64,000 nt of DNA from Pseudonocardia sp. ICBG1293 (GCF_020131355.1 NZ_JAHLEL010000044.1:310001-374000), one strand, 5' to 3'; positions 18,206 to 27,215 are shown, counted from the first letter of the stretch. Notes: generated from the letters alone by a model not told the origin. Made by a program: numbers and translations.

Positions 18206-19363
18206 GTGGATACCGCCGACCTCACCGATGTCCTGGCCTCCGTCCGTGACTTCATCCGCACCGAGGTGGTGCCGCAGGAGGAGCGGATCGACGCCGAGGA
18301 CGCGGTCCCCGAGCGCATCGTCGCCCAGTGCAAGGAGATGGGCCTCTACGGGTTCACCATCCCCGAGCAGTACGGCGGGCTGGGGCTGACCGCGTCGCAG
18401 GAGGTGCTGCTGGCCTTCGATCTCGGCTGGACCACCCCGGCGCTGCGCTCGCTGTTCGGCACCAACAACGGCATCGCCGGGCACGTGCTGCTGGAGGGCG
18501 GCACCGAGAATCAGAAGAAGCAGTGGCTGCCCCGGCTGGCCTCCGGCGAGGTCACCGCCTCGTTCGGGCTGACCGAGGCCGACGCCGGCTCCGACCCGTC
18601 CTCGCTGAGCACCCGGGCCGTCCGCGACGGCGACGGATGGGTCCTCAACGGCTCCAAGCGCTACATCACCAACTCCCCCGTCGCCGACGTGATCATGGTG
18701 TTCGCCCGCACCGACCCGGACGCGCCCGGCAACCGCGGCATCTCCACCTTCCTCGTCCCGAAGGACACCCCCGGGCTGTCGGTCGGGCCGAAGGACCACA
18801 AGATGGGCCAGTTCGGCGCCTGGACCGCCGACGTGTACCTCGACGACGTCCGCGTCCCGTTCGACCACGTCGTCGGGGGCGAGGAGGGCATCGACAAGGG
18901 GTTCCTGGTCGCCGCGAAGTGCCTCGCCCACGGCCGGCTGCACATCGGCGCCGTCTGCGTCGGGATGGCCGACCGGCTGGTGCACGAGACCGTCGAGTTC
19001 GCCAGGACCCGTGAGCAGGGCGGGAAGCCCATCGCCCGGTTCCAGCTGGTGCAGGGCCTGGTCGCCGACTCGGTGACCGACGCCCGCGCCGGCCGCGGCC
19101 TGGTCCTCGACGCCGCCCGCAGCTTCGACGACGGCACCGACATGGTCTCCGGCCCCGCCGCGGCCAAGTACTTCTGCTCGGAGATGGTGGGCCGGGTCGC
19201 CGACCGCGCCGTCCAGGTGCACGGCGGGGCGGGCTACATGCGCGGGGTCGTGGTCGAGCGGTTCCACCGCGACGCCCGGCTCTTCCGGATCTACGAGGGC
19301 ACCAGCCAGATCCAGCAGGTGATCATCGCCCGCGACGCCCTCGGACGCGCCGCCCGCGGCTGA
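18206..19363 (+). CDS. Acyl-CoA dehydrogenase
   Basis: 385 aa, normal for the family. Conserved blocks include ASFGLTEADAGSD (FAD/acyl contact), NGSKRYITNSP, AAKYFCSEM, VQVHGGAGYMR and the C-terminal RIYEGTSQIQQVIIAR. The glutamate of YEGTSQ is the usual catalytic base position for short/medium-chain enzymes. GTG 18206 is chosen because GAGAAGG lies 5 bp before it; GTG 18200 overlaps that site. It should introduce an alpha-beta double bond into an acyl-CoA, with electrons passed to ETF. The substrate length is not determinable. Confidence 0.93.
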   Translation: MDTADLTDVLASVRDFIRTEVVPQEERIDAEDAVPERIVAQCKEMGLYGFTIPEQYGGLGLTASQEVLLAFDLGWTTPALRSLFGTNNGIAGHVLLEGGTENQKKQWLPRLASGEVTASFGLTEADAGSDPSSLSTRAVRDGDGWVLNGSKRYITNSPVADVIMVFARTDPDAPGNRGISTFLVPKDTPGLSVGPKDHKMGQFGAWTADVYLDDVRVPFDHVVGGEEGIDKGFLVAAKCLAHGRLHIGAVCVGMADRLVHETVEFARTREQGGKPIARFQLVQGLVADSVTDARAGRGLVLDAARSFDDGTDMVSGPAAAKYFCSEMVGRVADRAVQVHGGAGYMRGVVVERFHRDARLFRIYEGTSQIQQVIIARDALGRAARG

Positions 19364-19421
19364 CCCGTCGCCCGGGGTGCATCTGCTCCTCCGCCCCCCG
19401 GGTTTCGCACGCCACCCGGGG

Positions 19422-19560
19422 TTCGCACGAGCGGGCCCTTCGTACGACGCACCGGGTCGCACGACACCCCGGGTTCGCACGAGCGGGCCTTTCGTACGAC
19501 GCACCAGGCCGCGCACGACACCCCGGGGTTCGCACGAGCGGGCCGTTCGTACGAAAGGTT
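19422..19560. repeat. Three direct repeats with 52-55 bp spacing
   Basis: A core of about 23 bp, TTCGCACGAGCGGGCC followed by TTCGTACGA, recurs at 19422, 19474 and 19529, each copy linked by CGCAC, GACACC and CCGGG-type spacers. The spacing (52 then 55 bp) and high identity mark tandem duplication. The third copy forms the left arm of a long hairpin. No coding potential is evident. Confidence 0.85.
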
Positions 19561-19583
19561 CGTACGAACGACCCGCTCGTACG
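19531..19583. repeat. Long REP-like hairpin, copy 1
   Basis: Two 25-nt arms (19531-19555 and 19559-19583) pair at 23 of 25 positions around the 3-nt loop AGG. It lies between the convergent acyl-CoA dehydrogenase and the AbiEi/DUF559-like gene and could terminate both. A second copy with the same loop lies at 20664. Confidence 0.88.
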
Positions 19584-19597
19584 GCCGGGGCACCGGC

Positions 19598-20550
19598 TCA
19601 GGCCGGATCCCGAACGACGACGACCGACGGGCGCGGCAGCAAAGCCGCCTGGGAATGGGCCCGACGCAGCTCGTCGACGACCTCGTGCGCAGATCGCTCG
19701 GAAGGCTCTGGACCACGACGACGCCGGCCGCCACGAGTGCCGACCGTCGCCGCACGGTGCGCTCGTAGTCCGCGGGAGCCAGGTGGAACTGGAGGGAGTC
19801 GATCTCCCAGGCCAGCCCCGCCTCGTCGAACCAGAAGTCGGGGATCGCCAGGAAACGACCGTCCGGCAGTTCCAGCCGGACGTTCTGGGACGGTGGCGGC
19901 AGTCCCGCTCGTCGGACCAGCCCCGAAGCCGTCGCCTCCGCGACCGAGCGCGCGCCGCCGACGATCTCCCGCAGTACCTCCCTGGGCAGGGCGCTACCCC
20001 GGTTGCACCCGTCGACGAGCTCGCGCACCAGGTCGCCCACCCCGCAGTGCCCGTGTTGCACCGCCCCGGCGAAGACCGCCCGGACGAGATTGCGGTCCCT
20101 GGACCGGCGGGCGAGGTCGAGCGCGGCCCGAGCGACCGGGGCGAGCGGGACCTGACCCACCGCGGGCGGGAGGCGCTCGGTCCGCTCCGCGATCACCAGC
20201 CCGGACCCGATCCGACGCCGGTCGGACGGCACGAGCACGTGCACCGGCCCCGACGGCACCGGGGCCGCTCGGACACTGTGGCGCACGAGTGCGTCCGCAC
20301 CGGTCACCACGGCGCCCGGGCCGGCGTGCACCAGGCCCGCGCGACACCGGTCGTCGCGGGTCTGGGGTCCGTTGCCGAGCCGGACGACGCCGGAGCCCAT
20401 GCGGGTCCACGGCCCACCAGCGCGACACCGGTAGGCGATCGTGGTGCGCGGCACGCCGAGCGCCTCCAGCGTCGCGACGCCGACCACGCGCTCGGGACAG
20501 GCAGCGACGATCTCCTCAGTGCTCGGTCCGGGCCGTCGGCGAGGGCTCAT
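19598..20550 (-). pseudogene. AbiEi/DUF559-like gene with a frameshift near its 3' end
   Basis: The start (MSPRRRPGPSTEEIVA, then VATLEALGVPRTTIAYR) looks like the winged-helix N-terminus of actinobacterial AbiEi-type proteins. The later part (GRFLAIPDFWFDEAGLAWEIDSLQFH, then RRSALVAAGVVVVQSLPSDL) looks like a DUF559/Vsr-type nuclease-fold domain. After SDL the literal frame runs on through the downstream repeats. Shifting by one base at about 19681-19690 gives EVVDELRRAHSQAALL and a stop just before the hairpin, as relatives would. The length is 953 nt, one base short of whole codons. It may be real decay or an assembly error. The role of the family is unproven. Confidence 0.72.
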
Positions 20551-20663
20551 GGACTCGATCGTCGCTGCCGGCGGGGCTCGCGGAGCGGCGACGTCGTCGC
20601 CTGTGGATCGGCACCGCCGACCGCGCGGCGCCGTCCTCGCCCCGTCGACGCCGCCCCGTCGAC

Positions 20664-20722
20664 GTCCGTACGAGCGGGTCCTTCGTCCGAAAGGTTCGTA
20701 CGAAGGACCCACTCGTGCGGAC
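20664..20722. repeat. Long REP-like hairpin, copy 2
   Basis: Two 28-nt arms (20664-20691 and 20695-20722) pair at 25 of 28 positions around the loop AGG. The arm core CGAGCGGGTCCTTCG matches copy 1 at 19531. The two copies bracket the AbiEi/DUF559-like gene. Confidence 0.88.
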
Positions 20723-20723
20723 A

Positions 20724-20802
20724 GGGGCGCGGGCGCGGCGGGGGCCAGGGCGGGGGGCAAGGCAGGGGGGCAAGGCAGGGGGGCGGGGAGGTGGGAAAAG
20801 GG
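20724..20802 (+). repeat. G-rich tract with 13-bp tandem repeats
   Basis: The plus strand carries many runs of three to six G. GGGGGGCAAGGCA is repeated perfectly at 20752 and 20765, and a third G6 run follows at 20778. The run spacing fits G-quadruplex formation on this strand. It is non-coding. The rest of the 20551-20865 gap holds the hairpin before it and a terminator after it. Confidence 0.8.
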
Positions 20803-20812
20803 CGCGCGACGA

Positions 20813-20851
20813 CGAACGGCCCCGCCCGGGATTCCCGGGCGGGGCCGTTCG
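20813..20851 (-). terminator. Terminator downstream of ctaF
   Basis: A perfect 18-bp stem (20813-20830 with 20834-20851) and a 3-nt loop ATT lie immediately after the ctaF stop codon in the direction of transcription. Confidence 0.8.
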
Positions 20852-20865
20852 TGCGGTGCGGTGGA

Positions 20866-21264
20866 TCAGTGGGCGGCGGGGCCCTGGTGGTACTCGAACA
20901 CCAGCCCGCCGACGGCGATCAGCACCAGCGTCATACCGATGACGATCATCCAGGCGTACCAGAAGGCCACGCCCAGGGCGGCGAAGGCGGCCGCGGCGGC
21001 CAGGCCCAGCGGCCAGTAGCTACCGGCGGAGAAGAAGCCCACGTCCCCGGCGCCGTCGGACACCTCGGCCTCGGGGTTGTCCTCGGGGCGCTCCTCGAGG
21101 CGGCGCGAGACGAACCGGAAGTAGGTGCCGACGATCAGCGACAGACCCGCGGTCAGCCAGAGCGCGGTCACGCCGACGACCTCACCGGCGATGAACATGT
21201 ACGCCAGCGCGGCCAGGATGAAGAAGCCGGTGACGATCTCGAAGATCCTGGATTCGATCTTCAT
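20866..21264 (-). CDS. ctaF: Cytochrome c oxidase subunit IV (actinobacterial CtaF)
   Basis: 132 aa. MKIESRIFEIVTGFFILAALAY begins the first membrane helix; four hydrophobic helices follow in two pairs separated by an acidic loop (RRLEERPEDNPEAEVSD). FFSAGSYWPL is typical of the family. It is the small structural subunit of the aa3 oxidase in the bc1-aa3 supercomplex. It lies 16 bp downstream of ctaC in the same orientation, as in mycobacteria. Confidence 0.92.
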   Translation of the reverse strand: MKIESRIFEIVTGFFILAALAYMFIAGEVVGVTALWLTAGLSLIVGTYFRFVSRRLEERPEDNPEAEVSDGAGDVGFFSAGSYWPLGLAAAAAFAALGVAFWYAWMIVIGMTLVLIAVGGLVFEYHQGPAAH

Positions 21265-21280
21265 GGGTGCGCGTCCTCCC

Positions 21281-22231
21281 TCAGCCCGTGACCTGCGCGG
21301 CCAGCTGGCCGCGGTCGGTCGAGAACGGCTGCGTGCTGATCGCCTCCGGCGCGCACCACTCACCGCAGTTCAGCGCCTGCAGCGCCTCACCGGTGGAGTA
21401 GGCCTGCCCGGTCTGCGGGTTGGTCTCCTTGCGGAGCTGGATGTACCGGTCGAACAGGGCGGGCTCCAGGGCACGCACCTCGAAGTTCATCTGCGAGTGG
21501 TAGGTGCCGCACAGCTCGGCGCAGCGACCGACGAACGCACCCTCACGGTCGATCCGGTCGATGATGTAGGTGTTGTCCTGCTCGTTCCGCTCCGGGAACG
21601 GGAAGACGTCGCGCTTGAAGAGGAACTCCGGCACGTAGAACGAGTGGATCACGTCGGGCGAGCGCTGGGTGAACTGGATCGACCGGTCGGTCGGGAGGAC
21701 CATGATCGGGATCGTGTCGCTCGTGCCCAGCGTGCTCACCGGGCGTCCGCCCTGGCCGGCCTCGTCGGGGTAGGAGAACTCCCAGTTCCACTGGAACCCG
21801 ACGATGTCGACCCGCAGGTCGGCCGGGCCACCCGCGGTCGGGCTCTCCTTGTCGATGAAGTTCTGCACGTTCACCGTGAAGCCGAAGAGCACCGCCACGA
21901 TGACGGTCGGGATCGCCGTGAAGACGAGCTCGACCGGCAGGTTGTACTGCGTCTGGCGCGGCAGCGAGCCGTCGTCGTCCTTGCGCTTCCGGTGCAGGAT
22001 CATCGCCCAGAACATCGCGCCCCAGGTGATGACACCGACGATCAGCGCCGCGATCGCGGACCAGGTCCACAGGTTGCGCATCGACTCGGCTTCGGGGGTC
22101 ACCCCCTCGGGCCACCCGAACCGGATGACCTCCTGGACCGAGCAACCGGCCAGAGCCGGAGCCGCCAGCAGGCCGACCACGGCCACCTTCGCCGCCCGGG
22201 CGATCCGGGAGCGGCCTTCGGTTCGGGCCAC
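21281..22231 (-). CDS. ctaC: Cytochrome c oxidase subunit II (CuA subunit, lipoprotein)
   Basis: 316 aa from a GTG with an AGGAAGG ribosome site. The signal peptide ends in a lipobox, LAGC, with the lipidated Cys at residue 30. Two membrane helices (about 55-80 and 95-120) precede the periplasmic cupredoxin domain. The CuA ligands are present: HSFYVPEF and GRCAELCGTYHSQM. It accepts electrons for the aa3 oxidase and passes them to subunit I. It forms an operon with ctaF and is divergent from asnB. Confidence 0.95.
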   Translation of the reverse strand: MARTEGRSRIARAAKVAVVGLLAAPALAGCSVQEVIRFGWPEGVTPEAESMRNLWTWSAIAALIVGVITWGAMFWAMILHRKRKDDDGSLPRQTQYNLPVELVFTAIPTVIVAVLFGFTVNVQNFIDKESPTAGGPADLRVDIVGFQWNWEFSYPDEAGQGGRPVSTLGTSDTIPIMVLPTDRSIQFTQRSPDVIHSFYVPEFLFKRDVFPFPERNEQDNTYIIDRIDREGAFVGRCAELCGTYHSQMNFEVRALEPALFDRYIQLRKETNPQTGQAYSTGEALQALNCGEWCAPEAISTQPFSTDRGQLAAQVTG

Positions 22232-22524
22232 TGCACGCCGCCTTCCTGTCGTCTCCTGCGTACGCCGCACTGCCAGCACGTTCTTCCTTGCTCCGCCGTC
22301 ACGACACCGCGGTCGAAGGGGATCTTGTGCCACCCGTATGGAGCACCGTCTTCGACCTCGCGTAGAGACTAGACGAACGCCGGTCGTGCCGCGCCCCCCG
22401 GGGTTCCCGGCCACGACGTGCACCCGATCATCGGCGCGGGGAAAACCGGCAGTCTCGCAGCGGGAAGACCGATTCGCACCGGGGCGCGCGAGACCCGTCC
22501 GGCTGACTCGGCATACTGATCGGT

Positions 22525-24471
22525 GTGTGCGGACTGCTGGGACTGCTGACCGCCGGGGCGGACGCCGCGACCCGGGTCGACCCGATCGCCGACGCGCTGC
22601 GCTGTGCGCGGCACCGGGGACCCGACGAGAGCGAGACGTGGAACGACCACGACCTCGTCCTGGGGTTCAACCGGTTGTCGATCATCGACGTGGACCATTC
22701 CCACCAACCCCTGCACTGGGGGCCGGTGCCGGGAGAGGACACCCGCTACACCATCGTCTTCAACGGGGAGATCTACAACTACCTCGAGCTCCGTGAGGAG
22801 CTGATCGAGACCTACGACGCCGCGTTCGCCACCGACGGCGACGGCGAGGTCATCGTCGCGGCGTTCCACTACTGGGGCCCCGACGCGGTCCAGCGTCTGC
22901 GCGGCATGTTCGCGTTCGCCATCTGGGACGTCGTGGAGCGCGAGCTGTTCGTCGCCCGCGACCCCTTCGGCATCAAGCCGCTGTTCCTGGCCACCACCCC
23001 GGTCGGGACCGCGTTCGCCAGCGAGAAGAAGTCGCTGCTGGCCCTGGCCCCCGAGCTGGAGATCGGCCTGGACCTGGAGCCGGCCGCGCTGCAGCACTAC
23101 CTGACGCTGCAGTACGTCCCGGAGCCGATGTCGCTGCACCGGATGATCTCCCGCGTCGAGTCGGGCACCCACGTCACCGTGCGTCCCGGCGAGGAGCCGC
23201 TGCACCAGCGCTACTTCACGCCGAAGTTCATCTCGCTGCCCAGCCACGCCCCGGCCAGCGCCGAGGCCGAGGCCATCGTGCACGGCGAGATCGCCGACGT
23301 GCTGCGCGACTCGGTCGCCAAGCACATGCGGGCCGACGTGACCGTCGGTGCGTTCCTGTCCGGCGGCATCGACTCCACCGCGATCGCGGCGCTCGCCAAG
23401 GAGCACAACCCGAACCTGATCACCTTCACCACCGGGTTCGAGCGCGAGGGCTACTCCGAGGTCGACGTGGCCGCCGAGTCCGCCGCCGCGATCGGCGTGC
23501 GGCACGTGGTCCGCACCGTGAAGCCGGACGAGATGATGGAGGCCCTGCCGCTCATCATCTGGTACCTCGACGACCCGGTCGCCGACCCGGCGCTGGTCCC
23601 GCTGTGGTTCATCGCCCGCGAGGCCCGCCAGCACGTGAAGGTGGTGCTGTCCGGCGAGGGCGCCGACGAGCTGTTCGGCGGCTACTCGATCTACCGGGAG
23701 CCGCTGTCGCTCTCGCCGTTCGAGAAGGTCCCGGGCACGCTCCGCCCCCTGATGCGCCGGGCGTCGCGCAAAATGCCCGAAGGCATGCGCGGCAAGGACC
23801 TGCTGCGCCGCGGGTCGCTGTCGATGGAGCAGCGCTACTACGGCAACGCCCGCATCTTCCGCGACGACCAGCTGCACGAGGTCCTGCGCGGCTACGACCC
23901 GCGGGTGTCGCACCAGGACGTGACGGCGCCGCACTACTTCGCCAGCCACGACTGGGACCCGGTCGCCCGGATGCAGCACGTGGACCTGTTCACCTGGCTG
24001 CGCGGCGACATCCTGGTCAAGGCCGACAAGATGACGATGGCGCACTCGCTGGAGCTGCGGGTGCCGTTCCTCGACCCCGAGGTCTTCGACATCGCCTCGT
24101 CGCTGCCGCAGTCGCAGAAGATCACCCACGGCGCGAACGGCACCACGAAGTACGCACTGCGCCGGGCCTGCGAGGGCATCATCCCGCCGCACGTGCTGAA
24201 CCGGCCCAAGCTCGGCTTCCCGGTGCCGATCCGGCACTGGCTGCGCGACGAGATGTACGCCTGGGCCCGCGACATCCTGCAGAACTCCGGCGCCGGGCAC
24301 CTGATCGACCTGCAGGCCGTGCACCGCATGCTCGACGCGCACCGCGAGGGCCCGGTCGACCACTCCCGCCGGATCTGGGCGGTGCTGGTCTTCCTGCTGT
24401 GGCACGGGATCTTCGTCGAGAAGCGGATCGTGCCCGAGGTCCCGACCCCGACCTACCCGGTCAAGATCTGA
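22525..24471 (+). CDS. asnB: Asparagine synthetase (glutamine-hydrolysing)
   Basis: 648 aa. The GTG start is followed by Cys, Gly and Leu, so the N-terminal nucleophile Cys2 of class II glutamine amidotransferases is exposed after processing. RHRGPDESE and FNGEIYNYLEL complete that site. The synthetase half carries the ATP-pyrophosphatase loop SGGIDST and SGEGADELFGGY. It converts aspartate, glutamine and ATP to asparagine. In M. tuberculosis the homologous gene also lies between ctaC and adoK. A strong hairpin follows the stop. Confidence 0.96.
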   Translation: MCGLLGLLTAGADAATRVDPIADALRCARHRGPDESETWNDHDLVLGFNRLSIIDVDHSHQPLHWGPVPGEDTRYTIVFNGEIYNYLELREELIETYDAAFATDGDGEVIVAAFHYWGPDAVQRLRGMFAFAIWDVVERELFVARDPFGIKPLFLATTPVGTAFASEKKSLLALAPELEIGLDLEPAALQHYLTLQYVPEPMSLHRMISRVESGTHVTVRPGEEPLHQRYFTPKFISLPSHAPASAEAEAIVHGEIADVLRDSVAKHMRADVTVGAFLSGGIDSTAIAALAKEHNPNLITFTTGFEREGYSEVDVAAESAAAIGVRHVVRTVKPDEMMEALPLIIWYLDDPVADPALVPLWFIAREARQHVKVVLSGEGADELFGGYSIYREPLSLSPFEKVPGTLRPLMRRASRKMPEGMRGKDLLRRGSLSMEQRYYGNARIFRDDQLHEVLRGYDPRVSHQDVTAPHYFASHDWDPVARMQHVDLFTWLRGDILVKADKMTMAHSLELRVPFLDPEVFDIASSLPQSQKITHGANGTTKYALRRACEGIIPPHVLNRPKLGFPVPIRHWLRDEMYAWARDILQNSGAGHLIDLQAVHRMLDAHREGPVDHSRRIWAVLVFLLWHGIFVEKRIVPEVPTPTYPVKI

Positions 24472-24480
24472 GCGGTTCCC

Positions 24481-24532
24481 GCACGACGAACGGGCCGGCG
24501 CCCCCTCGGGGGTACCGGCCCGTTCGTCGTGC
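24481..24532. terminator. Bidirectional terminator between asnB and adoK
   Basis: A perfect 18-bp stem (24481-24498 with 24515-24532) surrounds a 16-nt inner segment that can itself pair CCCC with GGGG. It sits between two convergent stop codons. The arm sequence shares GAACGGGCC with the hairpins at 19.5-20.8 kb. Confidence 0.85.
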
Positions 24533-24541
24533 GGAGGGTGG

Positions 24542-25519
24542 TCAGCCGGGCAGGACGGCCCGGATGTCGTCGGCGGCGGCGCCCCCGAAGGCGTCGCGCA
24601 GCCGGGTCAGGGCCGCGTCGCGGTCCCAGGTCCACTCCTGCGGGCCGTCGGACTCCAGTACGTAGGTCGCGATGAGCGCACCCAGCTGGGCCGAGCGCTC
24701 CAGGGACAGCCCGGCACCGAGCGCGGTGAGGAACCCGGCGCGCCAGGCGTCGCCCACGCCGGTGGGGTCCACCAGCTCGGTCGGCGGCACGACGTCGATC
24801 CGGGTCTCGGTGCCGTCGGCCTCGACGATCAGCGCACCCCTCTCGCCGAAGGTGGTGATCCGGGTACCGACCTTCGCCCCGATCTCCTCGGCCGTCCAGC
24901 CGGTCTTCTTGAGCAGCAGCTCGAACTCGTAGTCGTTGGTGACCAGGTACGTGGCGCCCTCGATGAGGCGCTTCACCTCGGGGCCCTCCATGCGGGCCAG
25001 CTGCTGGGACGGGTCGGCCAGGAACGGGTAGCCCTTCGCGCGGCACTCGTCGGTGTGACGCAGCATCGCCTCGGGGTCGCTGGCGCCGATGAGCACCAGG
25101 TCGAACCCGCCGACGCGCTCGGCGATCGGGGCGAGCTCGATCTCCTTGGACTTGGCCATGGCGCCGGTGTAGAACGACGCGATCTGGCGCATCTCGTCGT
25201 CGGTGGTGCAGACGAAGCGGGCGGTGTGGACGTCGTCGTGGGTGTGCACCCCGGAGGTGTCGACACCCAGGTCGTCGAGGACCTGCTTGTACTCGGCGAA
25301 GTCGGCGCCGACCGCGCCGATCAGCACCGGGTTCTGACCGAGCACACCGAGCGCGAAGGCGATGTTGCCGGCCACGCCGCCCCGGCGGACCGTCAGGTCG
25401 TCGACCAGGAAGCTGACCGAGATCCGGTCGAGTTGGTCGGCGAGGATCTGCTCGGAGAACTTCCCGGGAAAGTGCATCAGGTTGTCGGAGGCGATCGACC
25501 CCGTCACGGCAATAGGCAC
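24542..25519 (-). CDS. adoK: Adenosine kinase (PfkB-type sugar kinase family)
   Basis: 325 aa, matching the 324 aa of M. tuberculosis AdoK. MPIAVTGSIASDNLMHFPGKF and RRGGVAGNIAFALGVLG are the family N-terminal blocks; DPTGVGDAWRAGFL carries the catalytic aspartate. It phosphorylates adenosine with ATP for purine salvage. The unusual mycobacterial-type sequence (SFLVDDL, DPSQQLARMEGPE) makes AdoK a better fit than ribokinase. It is convergent with asnB. Confidence 0.92.
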   Translation of the reverse strand: MPIAVTGSIASDNLMHFPGKFSEQILADQLDRISVSFLVDDLTVRRGGVAGNIAFALGVLGQNPVLIGAVGADFAEYKQVLDDLGVDTSGVHTHDDVHTARFVCTTDDEMRQIASFYTGAMAKSKEIELAPIAERVGGFDLVLIGASDPEAMLRHTDECRAKGYPFLADPSQQLARMEGPEVKRLIEGATYLVTNDYEFELLLKKTGWTAEEIGAKVGTRITTFGERGALIVEADGTETRIDVVPPTELVDPTGVGDAWRAGFLTALGAGLSLERSAQLGALIATYVLESDGPQEWTWDRDAALTRLRDAFGGAAADDIRAVLPG

Positions 25520-25543
25520 ACGGGGGACCCTACGTCACCGACG

Positions 25544-25583
25544 CCGAAGGGCCCCGCCGGAGATCACCGGCGGGGCCCTTCGG
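25544..25583 (-). terminator. Terminator downstream of erpA
   Basis: A perfect 17-bp stem (25544-25560 with 25567-25583) and a 6-nt loop lie 30 bp after the erpA stop codon in the direction of transcription, before the adoK start region. Confidence 0.82.
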
Positions 25584-25612
25584 ACGGGGTGCTGCAGCAC
25601 CCGGCTGCAGAC

Positions 25613-25984
25613 TCAGTTGAAGCTGTCGCCACAGGCGCAGGAGCCGCCCGCGTTCGGGTTGTCGATCGTGAAGCCCTGCTTCTCGATGGTGTCGACGAAG
25701 TCGATCTTGGCGCCCTGCAGGTACGGCGCGCTCATCCGGTCGACGCCCACCTTGAGACCGTGGAAGTCACGGAACAGGTCCCCGTCGAGCGACCGGTCGT
25801 CGAAGAACAGCTGGTAGCGCAGGCCGGCGCAGCCGCCGGGCTGCACGGCGATGCGCAGGTGCATGTCGTCGCGGCCCTCCTGCTCGAGCAGGGTGCGCGC
25901 CTTGACGGCAGCGGAGTCGGTCAGCTCCACGCCGTGCGTCTGCTGCGTGGCCGCGCCCGCGTCCACGGTGTTGTCAACGGTCAT
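25613..25984 (-). CDS. erpA: HesB/IscA-family iron-sulfur cluster insertion protein
   Basis: 123 aa from an ATG preceded by GGGAGAG. The three conserved cysteines are at C52 (QPGGCAGLRY), C116 and C118 (GGSCACGDSF). The protein is an A-type carrier that delivers Fe-S clusters to client enzymes. LipA, encoded 22 kb away and bearing two 4Fe-4S clusters, is a plausible client. It matches the Rv2204c position in the mycobacterial gene order. Confidence 0.93.
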   Translation of the reverse strand: MTVDNTVDAGAATQQTHGVELTDSAAVKARTLLEQEGRDDMHLRIAVQPGGCAGLRYQLFFDDRSLDGDLFRDFHGLKVGVDRMSAPYLQGAKIDFVDTIEKQGFTIDNPNAGGSCACGDSFN

Positions 25985-26109
25985 GACTCTCCCAACAACG
26001 TGCGTGGTCCGCCCTGTTCCCACCGGGCGTCGGAACCCATACTACGTCGTCCTCCCGGCCGGTATCGGTGCGGAGACCGTGCGATTCGCCGACGCGCAGG
26101 TGACGGGGC

Positions 26110-27215
26110 TCACCGGCGCCAGCGCGGGGCGACCCGTTCGGCCAGGTCGGCGAGTGTCCCGGCCGGATCGGCCATCGAGGCCTCCAGCCCGATCTCGTCC
26201 GCCACCCCGAAGGCCGCGTCGACCCCCGCCGCGGCCGCCTCCCGGCGGCCGACGCTGACCTGGCCCGCCAGCACCACGCACGGCGTCCCGCGGTCGGCCG
26301 CGCCCCGCGCGACGGCGGTGATGAGCTTCCCGCGCAGCGACTGCCAGTCGAAGCTGCCCTCCCCCGTGACGGCGACGTCGGCGGCGTCCAGCTCGGCGTC
26401 GAGGCCGACGAGGTCGCGGACCAGACCGGCGCCGGACTCGACGCGCGCGCCGAGGGCCAGCAGGGCCGCACCGAGACCACCCGCGGCGCCCGCGGCGGGC
26501 TCGTCGCGCACCTCCCGTCCGGCGAGACCGGCGAGCACCCCGGCGAAGACGGTGAGCGCGCCGTCCAGCTCGGCGACGGCCGCGTCGTCGGCACCCTTCT
26601 GCGGACCAAAGACGGCGGCGGCACCGTGCGGGCCGAGCAGCGGGTTGTCGACGTCACTCGCCGCGACCAGGGTCATCCCGCCCAGCTCGGGGGTGCCGTC
26701 GAGACGGACAGTGCCGCGCCGCCCGGCGGGAGCGGGAGGCCGTCGTCGTCGACGGGCACGGCACCGAGCGCAGCCAGCAGACCTGCGCCCCCGTCGGTGG
26801 TCGCGGACCCGCCGAGCCCGACCACGGCGGTGGTGACGCCCGCGTCGCGGGCGGCGGCGAGCAGCTCCCCCACCCCGTGGGTCGTCGCGGTGCGGGCGAC
26901 CCCGGGGACCCGGTCCTCGCGCGGGACGTGGTGCAGCCCGCACGCCGACGCGCACTCGAGGTAGGCGGTGTCGCCGACCTGCAGCCACGACCCGGTCACC
27001 GGATCGCCGAGCGGCCCGGTGACCGTCAGCTCGTGCACGGTCCCGCCGAGGGCGGTGTGCAGCACCTCCGCGAAGCCGGTGCCGCCGTCGGCGAGGGGGA
27101 CGATCGCCACGTCGGCGCCGGGGACGCCGCGCCGCCACCCCGCGGCGATCGCCTCCGCCGCCTCCCGTGCGCTGAGGGTTCCGCCGAAGGAGTCGGGAGC
27201 CACCACGATCCGCAT
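26110..27215 (-). pseudogene. glxK: Glycerate kinase gene with one frameshift
   Basis: The N-terminal part (MRIVVAPDSFGGTLSAREAAEAIAAG, ADGGTGFAEVL, VVGLGGSATTDGGAG) reads in one frame to GAALS. The continuation RLDGTPELGG, then MTLVAASDVDNPLLGP, AAVFGPQKGA and VTGEGSFDWQSLRGKL reads in the next frame to the stop at 26110. The shift is at about 26704-26708, where TCCG would need to be TCCCG. The length of 1106 nt is one base short of whole codons. The intact enzyme phosphorylates glycerate and corresponds in position to Rv2205c. A sequencing error is possible. Confidence 0.82.

Noticed and set aside
19422..19560. CRISPR array
   Set aside because: Only three repeats, spacers of about 30 bp that are themselves similar, no cas genes, and the repeats form part of a hairpin family.
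22221..22235. GCCACTG match to a B12-box fragment near the ctaC start
   Set aside because: A seven-base chance match inside the ctaC start region with no riboswitch structure around it.
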